DNA of 57,677 nucleotides from CAZWRV01 sp964636325 (GTDB lineage Bacteria > Verrucomicrobiota > Lentisphaeria > Victivallales > GWF2-50-93), in contig CAZWRV010000037.1 of the NCBI GenBank assembly GCA_964636325.1, positions 1 to 57,677 on the forward strand, read 5' to 3'. Below the pieces are notes generated by a model. The model had not been told where the DNA came from. It saw only the letters and a list, made by a program, of their open reading frames with translations, and made no database searches. Each line of letters begins with the position of its first letter. Position 1 is the first letter of the stretch. The translations under genes and the position numbers were made by a program. Positions 27,196-35,841 of this stretch are shown here, piece after piece.

Positions 27196-29241
27196 TTATG
27201 GTGGTCCATATCCGAGCACCGCTACTTCCTGCGGACCGATGGCTTCCGCATTTCTTCCAGCAGCATCCATGTCCGCGATCTCGATCCTTTCAAGGCGCCT
27301 ACCAGGCCATTTGATTGACAAAGGAAGAACTACATCGGTCGGATTCCATAAGGCCACCGCCGCGCATTTTCCAGATTCATAAGCGCGGGCGACCAGGCGT
27401 CTGTCCGGGAGCTCCAGCGGCTCGTCGTCACGGAAAATCCCCAGGAGAAGAGGATCCGCATTCCTTTTCCAGAGTCCGGCGAGGAGCTTGATGCGTCCGA
27501 TGAAGCGGGAATCGAATGAGTCGATAAGTTCGCACTGCTGGCCAGGAGTGAGGAAGAAGCGGTAGCCCATTACGAACGAGTAGTGAAGCTGGTCATAGTC
27601 CTCGCGGGAAATATACTGGCTGCATATTATGTCCTCCGGGAAGGTGTAGCGATACATCTCCCCGAAGTGATGCCCGCCGAACCGGGTGCCCGCCCCGAAC
27701 GGAATCGTGAAGTCGTAATACTGGAGGATGACGTCGGCGACGTATTCTGCTCCGAGCGCGCGGTCGTCTCCGGCCGCCTTGACCAGTTCTCTGGCCGCGA
27801 GCGAAAGACGCGTCTTTCCGGGGCCGCAGGCCCATGCCGGACCCCTGTGGCCGTGGCGCCGGTCGAAGCACAGAAAGGAGCCTGGCGCGCCCGCAGTCTG
27901 ATCCAGGAATATGGCGTCCGCACCCCATGCGAGTCCGCGCCGCACGCAGTCGAGGATCTGCTCATGCCATTGCGCCGTGTCGGGACATGCGTTGATCAGC
28001 TGCATGCGTTCGTTCATGCCAGTTATCGAGCCGCCGCCGGGCCACGTAAATATGTCTATGAACGGATTTCCGGACGGACTCTTGATCGCGCAGAACTCTC
28101 CGTGCCTGCGGTAGAATTCGGAGTTCGGAGACATCTGCGCGAAGTGGAAATATTGGACTGCGCGGCAGCCCTTTGCCTGCATTTTTGCGATGCCGCCGGC
28201 AAGCCTTTTTTCCCCGCCCAGGATTTCGCTGGGCAGGAAGTCAGGGAAGCAGTTGTCGTGTCCGCCCTCGGACCAGCCGGTAAGCTTGACGGCGCGGACG
28301 TCTCCGGCGGCTGCGGTGTCTGCGATGGCTGGCAGCTGGGCATAGCGGTAGTTCACCTTTCCCCTCTGGTGGAGCAGTATGATGTCGTGAAGGGCCGGCA
28401 TTTCACGCACCCATGCTGAGCGGTCGCGCCGGTGGTCCTGATAAGTGTCCGCGAACTTCCTGTAGCGGCGGGCGTCGCTACGCCAGCCGCCGTCGTGCAC
28501 CGCCGCCACGAAAGGAGCGCTCTCCCAGCGGACGCCATTGCCGGCGAAGGGATATTTTATGAATCCGAGCGAAATGCTGTCGTCCTCGGCGCGGCTCCCG
28601 ACGTTGAGCATCGCGTTCAGGGCGGTCGTCTGCAAACTGTCGTCGTGGGAGCCGAGATAGAGGCCGCCGGAGGGATCATAAAGCCCCATCCACTGCATCG
28701 AGGCGCGCCCCGGATAGAAGTCTCGCAGATAATGCGGACGGTCCCCGCGAACAGGCGGAGCGTTGCGGTCCGCAAGGTTTCGTACAGGATTGAATATCCT
28801 CCGGCCAAGGGATTCCGGATAGAGCAGGAAGCTTTTTTCGCCGTCGGCGTCGGCCCTGCCGAGCCCGCCGAGAATCGGAAACCAGAGCTCCCTGATCTCC
28901 GGCGCTGAAACATTCTCGATCCAGGCCCGGAAGTGGAGCTCTTCATCCTGAAGCTCAACAGTGAAGGCGAAGCATGCGCCGACATTACGGCCTTCGTCGT
29001 CGACGACCTGCGGATATGAAACCTTGAGAGTTCCGTCCTCGTCGGAAAACTCGGCCGGATTCTGGCGCGACGCGTGGACGACTGCTTCCGGCTCGTCGCC
29101 CAGAGGCAGGACCAGCCGCCAGAAGTCGAGCCCCGGGCACGAAATCAGCTCCTTGCCAGTCGTCATGCGGCGCAGCGATTCCAAGCAGCCACGGTCGTCG
29201 AAGGATATCTGAAGACAGTCGTTCTTTAGGACGTGAACCAT
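27196..29241 (-). CDS. DUF6259 protein (glycosidase-like)
   Basis: 681 residues from the ATG at 29241. A beta-rich N-terminal domain (LQISFDDRGCLESLRRMTTG, similar to the N-terminal domain of GH-type families) is followed by a TIM-barrel-like region: VKLTGWSEGGHDNCFPDF, GIAKMQAKGCRAVQYFHF, GADAIFLDQTAGAPGSFLCFD and YVADVILQYYDF. These match DUF6259, thought to be a glycoside hydrolase-like family. The next gene downstream, the beta-helix protein, is on the same strand after 53 bp, so the two may form an operon acting on the same glycan. No signal peptide. Confidence 0.8.
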   Translation of the reverse strand: MVHVLKNDCLQISFDDRGCLESLRRMTTGKELISCPGLDFWRLVLPLGDEPEAVVHASRQNPAEFSDEDGTLKVSYPQVVDDEGRNVGACFAFTVELQDEELHFRAWIENVSAPEIRELWFPILGGLGRADADGEKSFLLYPESLGRRIFNPVRNLADRNAPPVRGDRPHYLRDFYPGRASMQWMGLYDPSGGLYLGSHDDSLQTTALNAMLNVGSRAEDDSISLGFIKYPFAGNGVRWESAPFVAAVHDGGWRSDARRYRKFADTYQDHRRDRSAWVREMPALHDIILLHQRGKVNYRYAQLPAIADTAAAGDVRAVKLTGWSEGGHDNCFPDFLPSEILGGEKRLAGGIAKMQAKGCRAVQYFHFAQMSPNSEFYRRHGEFCAIKSPSGNPFIDIFTWPGGGSITGMNERMQLINACPDTAQWHEQILDCVRRGLAWGADAIFLDQTAGAPGSFLCFDRRHGHRGPAWACGPGKTRLSLAARELVKAAGDDRALGAEYVADVILQYYDFTIPFGAGTRFGGHHFGEMYRYTFPEDIICSQYISREDYDQLHYSFVMGYRFFLTPGQQCELIDSFDSRFIGRIKLLAGLWKRNADPLLLGIFRDDEPLELPDRRLVARAYESGKCAAVALWNPTDVVLPLSIKWPGRRLERIEIADMDAAGRNAEAIGPQEVAVLGYGPP

Positions 29242-29340
29242 ATCAGCACATATATATTTTCGGCTACAGTGCAATCGACAGCTGAGAAACGTAACCGTTA
29301 GGCTGCGGCTGCAGAACGGGAGATGTGCCGCTTAAGTAGT

Positions 29341-29372
29341 GACTGGCTTTAGCCTGTCCCCTGATGTGCAGC
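29341..29372 (+). repeat. Family D hairpin repeat, copy 1
   Basis: GACTGGCT, TT, AGCCTGTC (29341-29358) followed by CCCTGATGTGC. The same text occurs near 52.16 kb with CA in place of TT in the loop, and a related TGTGC hairpin lies after tlyA at 49.92 kb. It falls in the 534-bp gap between DUF6259 and the SDR gene. Confidence 0.6.
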
Positions 29373-29614
29373 CTTCCGCCTTCGTCGGACTGCGTTGCAA
29401 CAAGGAAACCAGCACATGCTTCGCTGATGTCCACCTCATGTCATCAAGCTTAACTGTCGCTGATAAGACACTGTTTGGCATATAATGTATTAGAACTAAT
29501 TTATTTCTCCAACATCCGGCAATTTACTGCGATATTTAGCTCAAGGAGATGCCATGCCTGATGAAAAGGGAAATCTGTATTTGTCGGTATCTTTGTCGCA
29601 AACTGTGTCGTCTT

Positions 29615-29700
29615 GCGGAGGGTTGAATTCTATTCAACCGGTTCCCCATCGGCGGGTAAACCCGCCGTGCGGCGGAATAGAATTCCGCCCTCCATCGACT
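29615..29700 (+). repeat. Family B palindromic repeat, copy 2 (divergent stems)
   Basis: Three hairpins: GGTTGAAT-TCT-ATTCAACC (29621-29639), GGCGGGT-AA-ACCCGCC (29651-29666) and GGCGGAAT-AGA-ATTCCGCC (29671-29689), enclosed by GGAGGG and CCCTCCATCGA. In the other copies the first stem is GGTTGAGC, so positions 7-8 changed from GC to AT on both arms. It lies upstream of the SDR gene and not in its coding part. Confidence 0.75.
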
Positions 29701-29775
29701 TTGAAAGGCGGATTTGCAGCGAGGCATCCGCCGGTATATTATTACCCCTTTTTAGCAGGACGAACAACTCCGCTT

Positions 29776-30519
29776 ATGCCTAAATATAAAATACTTCTGA
29801 CGGGATCTTCGGGCGCGGTAGGACGTGCCGTCGCACCGTTCCTCCTTTCAGCGGGGCACCAGGTGCGCGGATTAGACTTGGTCAAGTCCCAGCAGTTGGA
29901 GGACTGCCATGTCGGCTCGGTCTCCGACATGGGCGCGGTCGACAGGGCGATGGATTCGATGGACACCCTGATACATCTCGGAGCCGAGCCCGACGACTGC
30001 GACTTTATCACCAGGCTTCTGCCGTCCAACATCGCCGGGGCATACAACGTCATGGATTCGGCCAGACGCCACAAGCTGCGGCGCGTCGTCCTCGCGTCCT
30101 CCATGCAGGTCATGTCGGGGCTTTGGAAGAAGTTCGGGTATCCCGTCGGCGTCGAGCAAGGAACCGCTCCGCTGAACCACTACGGCGTAACGAAAGTCTT
30201 CGCCGAGGCGCTGGGCGGCATGTATTCGCAGGCCTTCGGAATGTCAGTCATAGCCGTGCGCATCGGATGGCTGCCAAGGTCACCGGAAGCCGCCAGATGC
30301 TATGAGAAACATCCTCACGTCCAGGACTATTACCTGAGCCATGACGACGCCGGAAGATTCTTCCTAAAGGCGGTAGAGGCCGAGAACATCGGCTTCGCCG
30401 TCCTAATCGCTTCCTCGAAATGGAAAATCAAGCAGGTGTTCGACCTCGAATCCTCCAGAAGGACCATCGGTTACGAACCCCAGGACAGCTTCCCCGAAGG
30501 GCTGCAGTTCAAGCTCTAA
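29776..30519 (+). CDS. NAD-dependent epimerase/dehydratase (extended SDR)
   Basis: 247 residues from the ATG at 29776. The Rossmann glycine motif appears as LLTGSSGAVGRAVAPFL; the active-site YxxxK is YGVTK (HYGVTKVFAEALGG). The open frame continues upstream to 29554 with a good ribosome binding site there, but that extension consists of the family B repeat and does not look like protein, so the internal start is chosen. Substrate unknown, probably a sugar or sugar acid (uronate dehydrogenase-like sequences look similar). Confidence 0.85.
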   Translation: MPKYKILLTGSSGAVGRAVAPFLLSAGHQVRGLDLVKSQQLEDCHVGSVSDMGAVDRAMDSMDTLIHLGAEPDDCDFITRLLPSNIAGAYNVMDSARRHKLRRVVLASSMQVMSGLWKKFGYPVGVEQGTAPLNHYGVTKVFAEALGGMYSQAFGMSVIAVRIGWLPRSPEAARCYEKHPHVQDYYLSHDDAGRFFLKAVEAENIGFAVLIASSKWKIKQVFDLESSRRTIGYEPQDSFPEGLQFKL

Positions 30520-31028
30520 AGCTTGCCGGCAATGACTTCGGCATATTCTGCGGAGCCGGCGGCCAGCCTATTCAATACCTCCGTCACAGTCATCCCCTTG
30601 CCCGGGAAGATCCAGCCCCCCGCGATCTCGGAGAGCGGGACGAGGACGAATATCCTGTCTGCCGCCTCCTTGTGGGGTATCGTAATGTCCGGGCCGGTGC
30701 TCACAAGTTCTCCGAAGAATATTATGTCCAGGTCCAACGGCCTGGGCGAATTCCTTGCTCCGCCATGAGAGCGGCCGGCAAGCCTTTCCAGCTCCTTGCA
30801 TTTTGAAAGAAGTTCGCGCAGGGAATGCGGCCAACAACCTGTCAGTGCGGCATTTATGAAGGGGGGCGAGCCGGCCGGGCAGCCGACCGGACGAGTCCTG
30901 TAGCAGGACGAAAAGCGCATTCCGCGCATACCGGCCGCTTCCAGGCCGTGGGCGGCCGCCTGGAAGCTGGCCGGGACGTCGCCCAAGTTCCCGCCGAGGG
31001 AGAGCGCGACCTGGACACCTACGCTCAT
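30516..31028 (-). CDS. folK: HPPK, 2-amino-4-hydroxy-6-hydroxymethyldihydropteridine pyrophosphokinase
   Basis: 170 residues. It transfers pyrophosphate from ATP to the pterin in folate synthesis. Motifs: ALSLGGNLGDVPASFQAA at the N-terminus, TRPVGCPAGSPPFINAAL and RPLDLDIIFFG, where the Asp residues bind magnesium. Its ATG overlaps the stop of the upstream UroD-like gene (ATGA at 31025-31028), indicating coupled translation. A folP or folB is not in the window. The end overlaps the convergent SDR gene by four bases. Confidence 0.93.
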   Translation of the reverse strand: MSVGVQVALSLGGNLGDVPASFQAAAHGLEAAGMRGMRFSSCYRTRPVGCPAGSPPFINAALTGCWPHSLRELLSKCKELERLAGRSHGGARNSPRPLDLDIIFFGELVSTGPDITIPHKEAADRIFVLVPLSEIAGGWIFPGKGMTVTEVLNRLAAGSAEYAEVIAGKL

Positions 31029-32206
31029 GCCTTCTTCATGTTCTGGAGGGGCCAGACGTTGCGGACTTCGCAGTCCTTCCAGCCCAGCATCGCGAGCTTC
31101 TCGCGGATGTAGTATTTGTAGTTCTCGTAGGAGACGTCCTCCGCGCAGCGGTGGTCGACGCCCGGGATGTAGCCACCGTCCTCCACAAGCTTCTCCACCC
31201 GCTTCAGCTCCTGGAGTATCTCCTTCTTGCCCTTTGAAAGCTTGTGCTTGTTTATGCCGCCGCGCAGGAGGAGCTGCCGCCCGTACTTCTCCCGCATCGG
31301 AACCGGATCCGAGCCGCCCTGCACCTCGAGCGGGAACATGCAGTTGAGGCCGCACTCGAGCCATACCGGTATCAGCTGGTTGACGTCTCCGTCGCAGTCC
31401 GTCCAGATTATGTCGCAGCCGTGGACGCGCAGGAGGTCGCAGACCTTCTTAAGCCTCGGGCCCACGATCTCGCGGAACATCTGCGGGCTGATCATCGGCC
31501 CGTTCCTGAAGCAGATGTCCTCCCACCCGCCCGCGAAGTCTACGGTGCATTCCTTGAGCGCCGGGGCGAGCTGCGAAAGGTAGAGGTCCGTAAGCGTCTC
31601 CACTATCTCCTCGACGAGGTCGCGGTCGTCGTAGCACATCATCGCGATGCCTTCGAATCCGATCCAGTCGCGCGGGACGCCGAAGTAGCTGCCGCAGTTT
31701 ATCCCCACCGGCAGGTCCGTCCTGAGCAGTTCCTGGCCGATCTTCTTCCAGTCGAACTTCCTTGCGGGATGGGCCGGATCCAGCCGTTCCTTGTAGCGTT
31801 TCCAGTCGTCCCGGCAGGAAATTGGGAACTTGATGTAGTGGGGGATCGTCTTCACTCCCTCGGTCTTGACTTCCGCGACCATGCCGTTGGGGTATTCGAC
31901 GATCTGCGAATCCTTCCTGTGCGCGATCACCTTCGCCTCGCCGTCGAAGTCGGGCAGAAGTCCGAAGTGAACCGGAACCCCGGCCTTCGGATCGACGCCG
32001 AAGTAGGATTCGATCGATCCGGCGCCTTCGCCCGAGGTGATCTCGGCGGGCAGGCCTTCCTGATGCCACCTGTCTATCGTCTCCTGAAGGTATCCGAACT
32101 CCCAGTGGACTCCGCGGTCGACGCTCTGGTAGTGCATCTGCCTGAGGAAGCGTTCGCGGTGCGTCATGGCCGGCTTAGCCCCGTCTATAATGCTCTGCTT
32201 CTTCAT
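31025..32206 (-). CDS. Uroporphyrinogen decarboxylase-like protein (URO-D family)
   Basis: 393 residues. The motif MTHRERFLRQMHYQSVDRGVHWEFGY and later GGWEDICFRNGPMISPQMFREIVGP match the UroD family subgroup that includes methylcobamide:CoM-type methyltransferases (MtaA/CmuA) more than heme decarboxylases. A metal site is suggested by CDGDVNQLIPVWLECG. No corrinoid-binding partner is visible. A GAGG seven bases before the ATG supports the start. The AraC regulator lies upstream on the same strand after 100 bp, and folK overlaps downstream. Confidence 0.88.
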   Translation of the reverse strand: MKKQSIIDGAKPAMTHRERFLRQMHYQSVDRGVHWEFGYLQETIDRWHQEGLPAEITSGEGAGSIESYFGVDPKAGVPVHFGLLPDFDGEAKVIAHRKDSQIVEYPNGMVAEVKTEGVKTIPHYIKFPISCRDDWKRYKERLDPAHPARKFDWKKIGQELLRTDLPVGINCGSYFGVPRDWIGFEGIAMMCYDDRDLVEEIVETLTDLYLSQLAPALKECTVDFAGGWEDICFRNGPMISPQMFREIVGPRLKKVCDLLRVHGCDIIWTDCDGDVNQLIPVWLECGLNCMFPLEVQGGSDPVPMREKYGRQLLLRGGINKHKLSKGKKEILQELKRVEKLVEDGGYIPGVDHRCAEDVSYENYKYYIREKLAMLGWKDCEVRNVWPLQNMKKA

Positions 32207-32306
32207 TATTTACCTCGTTAATGTGCTGATTAAGGATGAAAATCTATCCTGCCTATACCCTTTGGCAAACTGGCTGCCGCAAATATTTCCCCGGAGGTCT
32301 GACGGT

Positions 32307-33122
32307 TCAGCCGCCGGAACTGCACTTGCGCAGCCAGTGAGAAAAGGCGGCGGGGCATGAGAACCCGAGCTCGTCGGCTATCTCCTTCTTCCGCATCCCC
32401 GACGCGAGCAGCCTGCGGTATTTCTTCGAACGCTCGGAGTCGATGCATTCCCATATGGTGCTGCCGGTTGCGCGCTTGAAGACCTTCGCAAGGTGGAAGC
32501 GGCTGTATCCGGTTATCCTGGAAAGGGACTCCAGGCTGACTCCTCTGCCCGCCGTTTCCTCGATGTGCTTGCGGACTATGGAAGCTATTTTCCTGTGGAA
32601 CTCATCGGTGCCCATGGATTCGCCGTCGCGGCGGACTGCCGCCGAAAGCCCCATTATCAACGATGAGAGCGTGTTCATCAGACGGAGCCTGGAGAATTCA
32701 TGCCCCGGGCCGCAGGATGCTTCGCCGCCCAGGGGCAGTTCGCGGACGAAGGAGAAACGGCTCACCCCCTTCGACGTCTTCGAGAAGTGCACCAAGCAGT
32801 GCTCGCGGACGATGAACAGCCAAAGATGTTCCGCGTCAGGATAGAACGGCGGATAGCCGACCTGGTGCGGGATGGACGGCGCGAACGCCATGACCGAGCC
32901 GGGACGTATGATCACGCCCCCGTCTTCAACACCGTAATAAGCCTTGCCGCAGAGGCTTATGAGCACGTCCATGCAGGGATGGCTGTGCCGGTTGCCTGAA
33001 TACCACCGCAGAAAGCGCCCCTCCATGTAGCTGCTAGCGCCGGAGCCGGCGTACGGATACGCAAGCTCCCAGCTCCATGGATTCAGAAGTATTTCCGCGT
33101 GCTCCTCGAAAATGAACTTCAT
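32307..33122 (-). CDS. AraC family transcriptional regulator
   Basis: 271 residues from the ATG at 33122, which has GGGAGG eight bases upstream; the frame extends to a GTG at 33131. The N-terminal part (about 1-150) is a cupin-like sensor (NRHSHPCMDVLISLCGKAYY, then GSVMAFAPSIPHQVGYP). The C-terminal part has two HTH motifs (VSLESLSRITGYSRFHLAKVFKR and RKKEIADELGFSCPAAFSHWLRK). Members usually activate sugar-use genes. Its target may be the UroD-like gene downstream or the DegT gene across the divergent gap. Confidence 0.95.
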   Translation of the reverse strand: MKFIFEEHAEILLNPWSWELAYPYAGSGASSYMEGRFLRWYSGNRHSHPCMDVLISLCGKAYYGVEDGGVIIRPGSVMAFAPSIPHQVGYPPFYPDAEHLWLFIVREHCLVHFSKTSKGVSRFSFVRELPLGGEASCGPGHEFSRLRLMNTLSSLIMGLSAAVRRDGESMGTDEFHRKIASIVRKHIEETAGRGVSLESLSRITGYSRFHLAKVFKRATGSTIWECIDSERSKKYRRLLASGMRKKEIADELGFSCPAAFSHWLRKCSSGG

Positions 33123-33314
33123 GGGCGGCACCTCCCGGTAGCCAGTAATAAGTGAGAGGGAGCTAATAACAAATAACCATTAACAAATAACAATATACAT
33201 CAATCAATAGCAATTCAAATCAATTGCCTCATATTATTTGCAGGATTATAATAGGGGCAATTCGGAAAACAATATTTATAAATAAAGCATTTCAACATTA
33301 ACAGGAGCAAGAAC
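33123..33314. promoter_or_regulatory. Divergent AraC/DegT intergenic region with direct repeats
   Basis: AT-rich gap. The 11-mer TAACAAATAAC occurs twice, at 33167 and 33181, 14 bp apart, before the DegT gene. Direct repeats of this kind are common AraC-family sites. AGGAG before the DegT start (33303-33307) is the ribosome binding site. Confidence 0.45.
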
Positions 33315-34601
33315 ATGAAGAAGACTGCTGCGGTATCGGAGAATCTGGCGCTGCTCGGCGGCGCCCCGGCGGTCAATATCGGCGGTCCGGAATGGCCGGT
33401 GTCCGGAGAGCTTGAAGTGGCGTGGATGGAGGGCGTGGTCAGGAGCGGGAAGTGGAGCTGGGTCGGGCCACATGAGCAGGCGTTCTGCAAGGAATACGCC
33501 GGATTCATCGGCACGAAGCACTGCATGTGCCTCGCGAACGGAACAGTGACGCTGCAGTGCGCCCTGCAGGCCGTGGGCGTCAAGCCCGGCGACGAGGTGA
33601 TCGTCCCCGCCCTCACATGGTGCGCCACCGCGCAGGCCGCCCTTGACATCGGCGCCGACGTGGTTTTCGTCGACATCGATCCCGAAACATACTGCATCGA
33701 CCCGAAAGAGGTCGAGAAGGCGGTGACTCCGAGAACCAAGGCGATCATTCCAGTGCATCTCTACGGCTGCATGTGCGACATGGACGCGTTGCTCGACATC
33801 GCGAAGAGGCACAAGCTCAAAATAGTCGAGGACGTCGCACACCAGCAGGGCAGCCGCTGGCGCAACAAGGGCGCAGGCGCCATCGGCGACGCCGGCAGCT
33901 ACAGCTTCCAGCAGAGCAAGGTCCTCACATGCGGCGAGGGCGGTGCGATAACCTGCAACGACGACGAGGTCTTCAACACTGCGTTCGCCCTCAAGCACGT
34001 CGGATGGCTGCCCGACCTCGCCACCCCGGGCAACCGCTACGGACACAACTACAGGATAACCGAGATGCAGGCAGTCCTTCTCAGGGGCGGATTGAAGCGT
34101 CTCCCCGAACAGATAAGGAAGCGCGAGCAGGCCGCCGAGTTCATCTCCGAGGAACTCAAGAGGATCGGCGGTCCGCTCCGGGCGGCGAAGCGCGACCCCC
34201 GCGTGACCAGGCAGTCGTATTACGCCATGACGCTCCACTACGACAAGTCGAAGGCGGACGGACTGCCCAAGAGCCAGTATCTCGCGGCCGTAAACGCGGA
34301 AGGCTGCGCCTTTTGGAATCCGTACTGGCCGGTCTACCGCACCCCGCTCCTCAACCTTTACGACGCCACCAGCCCCGTGCCGTTCAGGGACAAGAAGAGG
34401 ATACAGGACTATTCGAAGCTCCGCATGCCCGTCACAGAACGCGTCGTCGAGGAGGAAGGCGTAGTCCTTTCACATGTCTCCATGCTCGGGGAGCAGGCTT
34501 TCCTGGAACAGCTTATAGCCGCGGTCGAGAAGGTCAACGACAATGTCCCGGCGGTAAAAGCGCATTTTGAAAAGGCGGAGCTGAAAACGGCGAAAAAATG
34601 A
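33315..34601 (+). CDS. DegT/DnrJ/EryC1/StrS aminotransferase
   Basis: 428 residues. PLP-dependent; transfers an amino group to a keto-sugar or similar compound. Motifs: GDEVIVPALTWCATAQAAL, VFVDIDPETY, IIPVHLYGCMCDMDAL, EDVAHQQG and SFQQSKVLTCGEGGAI, where the Lys in QQSK forms the PLP Schiff base. The AGGAG and ATG fit. It stands alone on the plus strand with the SDR gene following after 232 bp. Related proteins in glycan clusters convert inosose or amino-sugar precursors. Confidence 0.93.
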   Translation: MKKTAAVSENLALLGGAPAVNIGGPEWPVSGELEVAWMEGVVRSGKWSWVGPHEQAFCKEYAGFIGTKHCMCLANGTVTLQCALQAVGVKPGDEVIVPALTWCATAQAALDIGADVVFVDIDPETYCIDPKEVEKAVTPRTKAIIPVHLYGCMCDMDALLDIAKRHKLKIVEDVAHQQGSRWRNKGAGAIGDAGSYSFQQSKVLTCGEGGAITCNDDEVFNTAFALKHVGWLPDLATPGNRYGHNYRITEMQAVLLRGGLKRLPEQIRKREQAAEFISEELKRIGGPLRAAKRDPRVTRQSYYAMTLHYDKSKADGLPKSQYLAAVNAEGCAFWNPYWPVYRTPLLNLYDATSPVPFRDKKRIQDYSKLRMPVTERVVEEEGVVLSHVSMLGEQAFLEQLIAAVEKVNDNVPAVKAHFEKAELKTAKK

Positions 34602-34640
34602 AAGACTAGAATTCGCTGCAGCTCAACTTCGTATGCGGAA

Positions 34641-34796
34641 AAACTGGGCCTTTCCAGCGCGAAGGTAGCTTGCGGCTTCCAGACGCAAATGGCGAACGAG
34701 GCATACTATAATCGCCATGAACCGCTTCTTGCGCCAGGGATGTCGCAAACTACTTTTGGGAAATTAATTTTCCAAGTCGCGCCGTAAGGAGCTACC
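34641..34796 (+). repeat. Family C multi-hairpin repeat, copy 3 (divergent)
   Basis: GGTAGCTTGCG...CGCAA (34664 on), then ATGGCGA/TCGCCAT (34689-34718, 7 bp), then TTGCG/CGCAA (34729-34747), then AACTACTTTTGG and the TTTTCCAAGTCGC block. Compared with copy 1, the middle stem ATGGCA became ATGGCGA with matching change on the other arm, so pairing is kept. Confidence 0.65.
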
Positions 34797-34833
34797 CTGG
34801 ATTATCCAACCTACAACTTAGGAGTCAGCTTCC

Positions 34834-35841
34834 ATGAGAGTCTGCATCGTCGGAGGAACCGGAAACATAAGCGCGGCCATCGTCAAACTGCTGCTGGCTG
34901 TCGGGCATGAGGTCACATTGCTGAACCGCGGAAAGAGCGGCCCGGTTCCGTCCGGAGTTCGAACGATCCGCGCCGACCGCGGTGACCGAAAGGCGTTTGA
35001 AAATGCCGTTCGCCGAGGGCGCTTCGACGCCGGGATCGACATGATCTGCTTCAACTCCGAGGACGCACGGAGCACATTGCGCGCGTTCCGGGGCGCAAAG
35101 CACGTGATCTTCTGTTCGACGGTCTGTGTCTATGGAGTCAAGTATGACTGGCTACCGGCGACGGAGGATCATCCTCTCCGTCCGATATCCGACTACGGGC
35201 GCGGCAAGATCGCAGCGGAAAACGTCTTCCTTGAAGCCTGGCACGGGAAGAGAATTCCCGTCACCATAATAAGGCCGTCGACCACCTTCGGTCCGAAGTG
35301 GAACATGCTCCGCCAACTGGGTTTCGACGCCTCATGGACGGACCGTGTCCGAAAGGGCAAGCCTGTCGCCGTCTGCGGCGACGGGCGGGCTTTGCACCAG
35401 TGGCTCCATGTGGACGACATAGCCCCGGCCTTCGTCTTCACGCTGCTGCGCGAGCACTGCTTCGGCCAGGTCTACAACGCCACGAAAAAGGAGGTCGGCA
35501 CCTGGGAGGATTACCACCATGCCGCCATGCGCGTGATCGGCAGGGATGTGGAGCTTGTAGGTGTCCCGCTTGCAAACCTCGTCGCCGCGGAAGTTCCCGG
35601 GATCGGCCTGTGCAAGGACATATTCTCATACAACACCGCCTACAGCCCGGACAGGCTTATGCGCGACGTCCCCGAGTTCCGCCCGGCCAAGTCGCTTGAA
35701 GACGCCCTCTCGGACGTATATGCGGCCATGAAAAGGGAAGCGCGAGTCGCCAGGTCTGAAACCGGCGGATGGGAGGACCGTATCATCGCCGCCCAGCGAA
35801 AAGTCGCTAAAACAGGTCGCGTGAGAGGCACGTCCGTCTAG
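34834..35841 (+). CDS. NAD-dependent epimerase/dehydratase (atypical SDR)
   Basis: 335 residues. The N-terminus VCIVGGTGNISAAIVKLLLAVGH is the cofactor-binding motif of an extended SDR, and the region IISP-like (TIIRPSTTFGPKWNM) matches epimerases. The typical YxxxK is not obvious at the expected place (DYGRGKIAAE contains Tyr-x-x-x-Lys), consistent with that role. It should change a nucleotide sugar or related substrate. It lies downstream of the DegT gene and both could act in one pathway. Confidence 0.85.
   Translation: MRVCIVGGTGNISAAIVKLLLAVGHEVTLLNRGKSGPVPSGVRTIRADRGDRKAFENAVRRGRFDAGIDMICFNSEDARSTLRAFRGAKHVIFCSTVCVYGVKYDWLPATEDHPLRPISDYGRGKIAAENVFLEAWHGKRIPVTIIRPSTTFGPKWNMLRQLGFDASWTDRVRKGKPVAVCGDGRALHQWLHVDDIAPAFVFTLLREHCFGQVYNATKKEVGTWEDYHHAAMRVIGRDVELVGVPLANLVAAEVPGIGLCKDIFSYNTAYSPDRLMRDVPEFRPAKSLEDALSDVYAAMKREARVARSETGGWEDRIIAAQRKVAKTGRVRGTSV

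Noticed and set aside
29554..29775. Upstream start for the SDR gene with a good AAGGAG
   Set aside because: The extension translates through a family B repeat and has no SDR similarity; the Rossmann motif begins at 29776.
31244..32221. 325-codon open frame opposite the UroD-like gene
   Set aside because: Antisense shadow; no family resemblance.
33276..34238. 320-codon open frame opposite the DegT gene
   Set aside because: Antisense shadow; DegT motifs are clear on the other strand.
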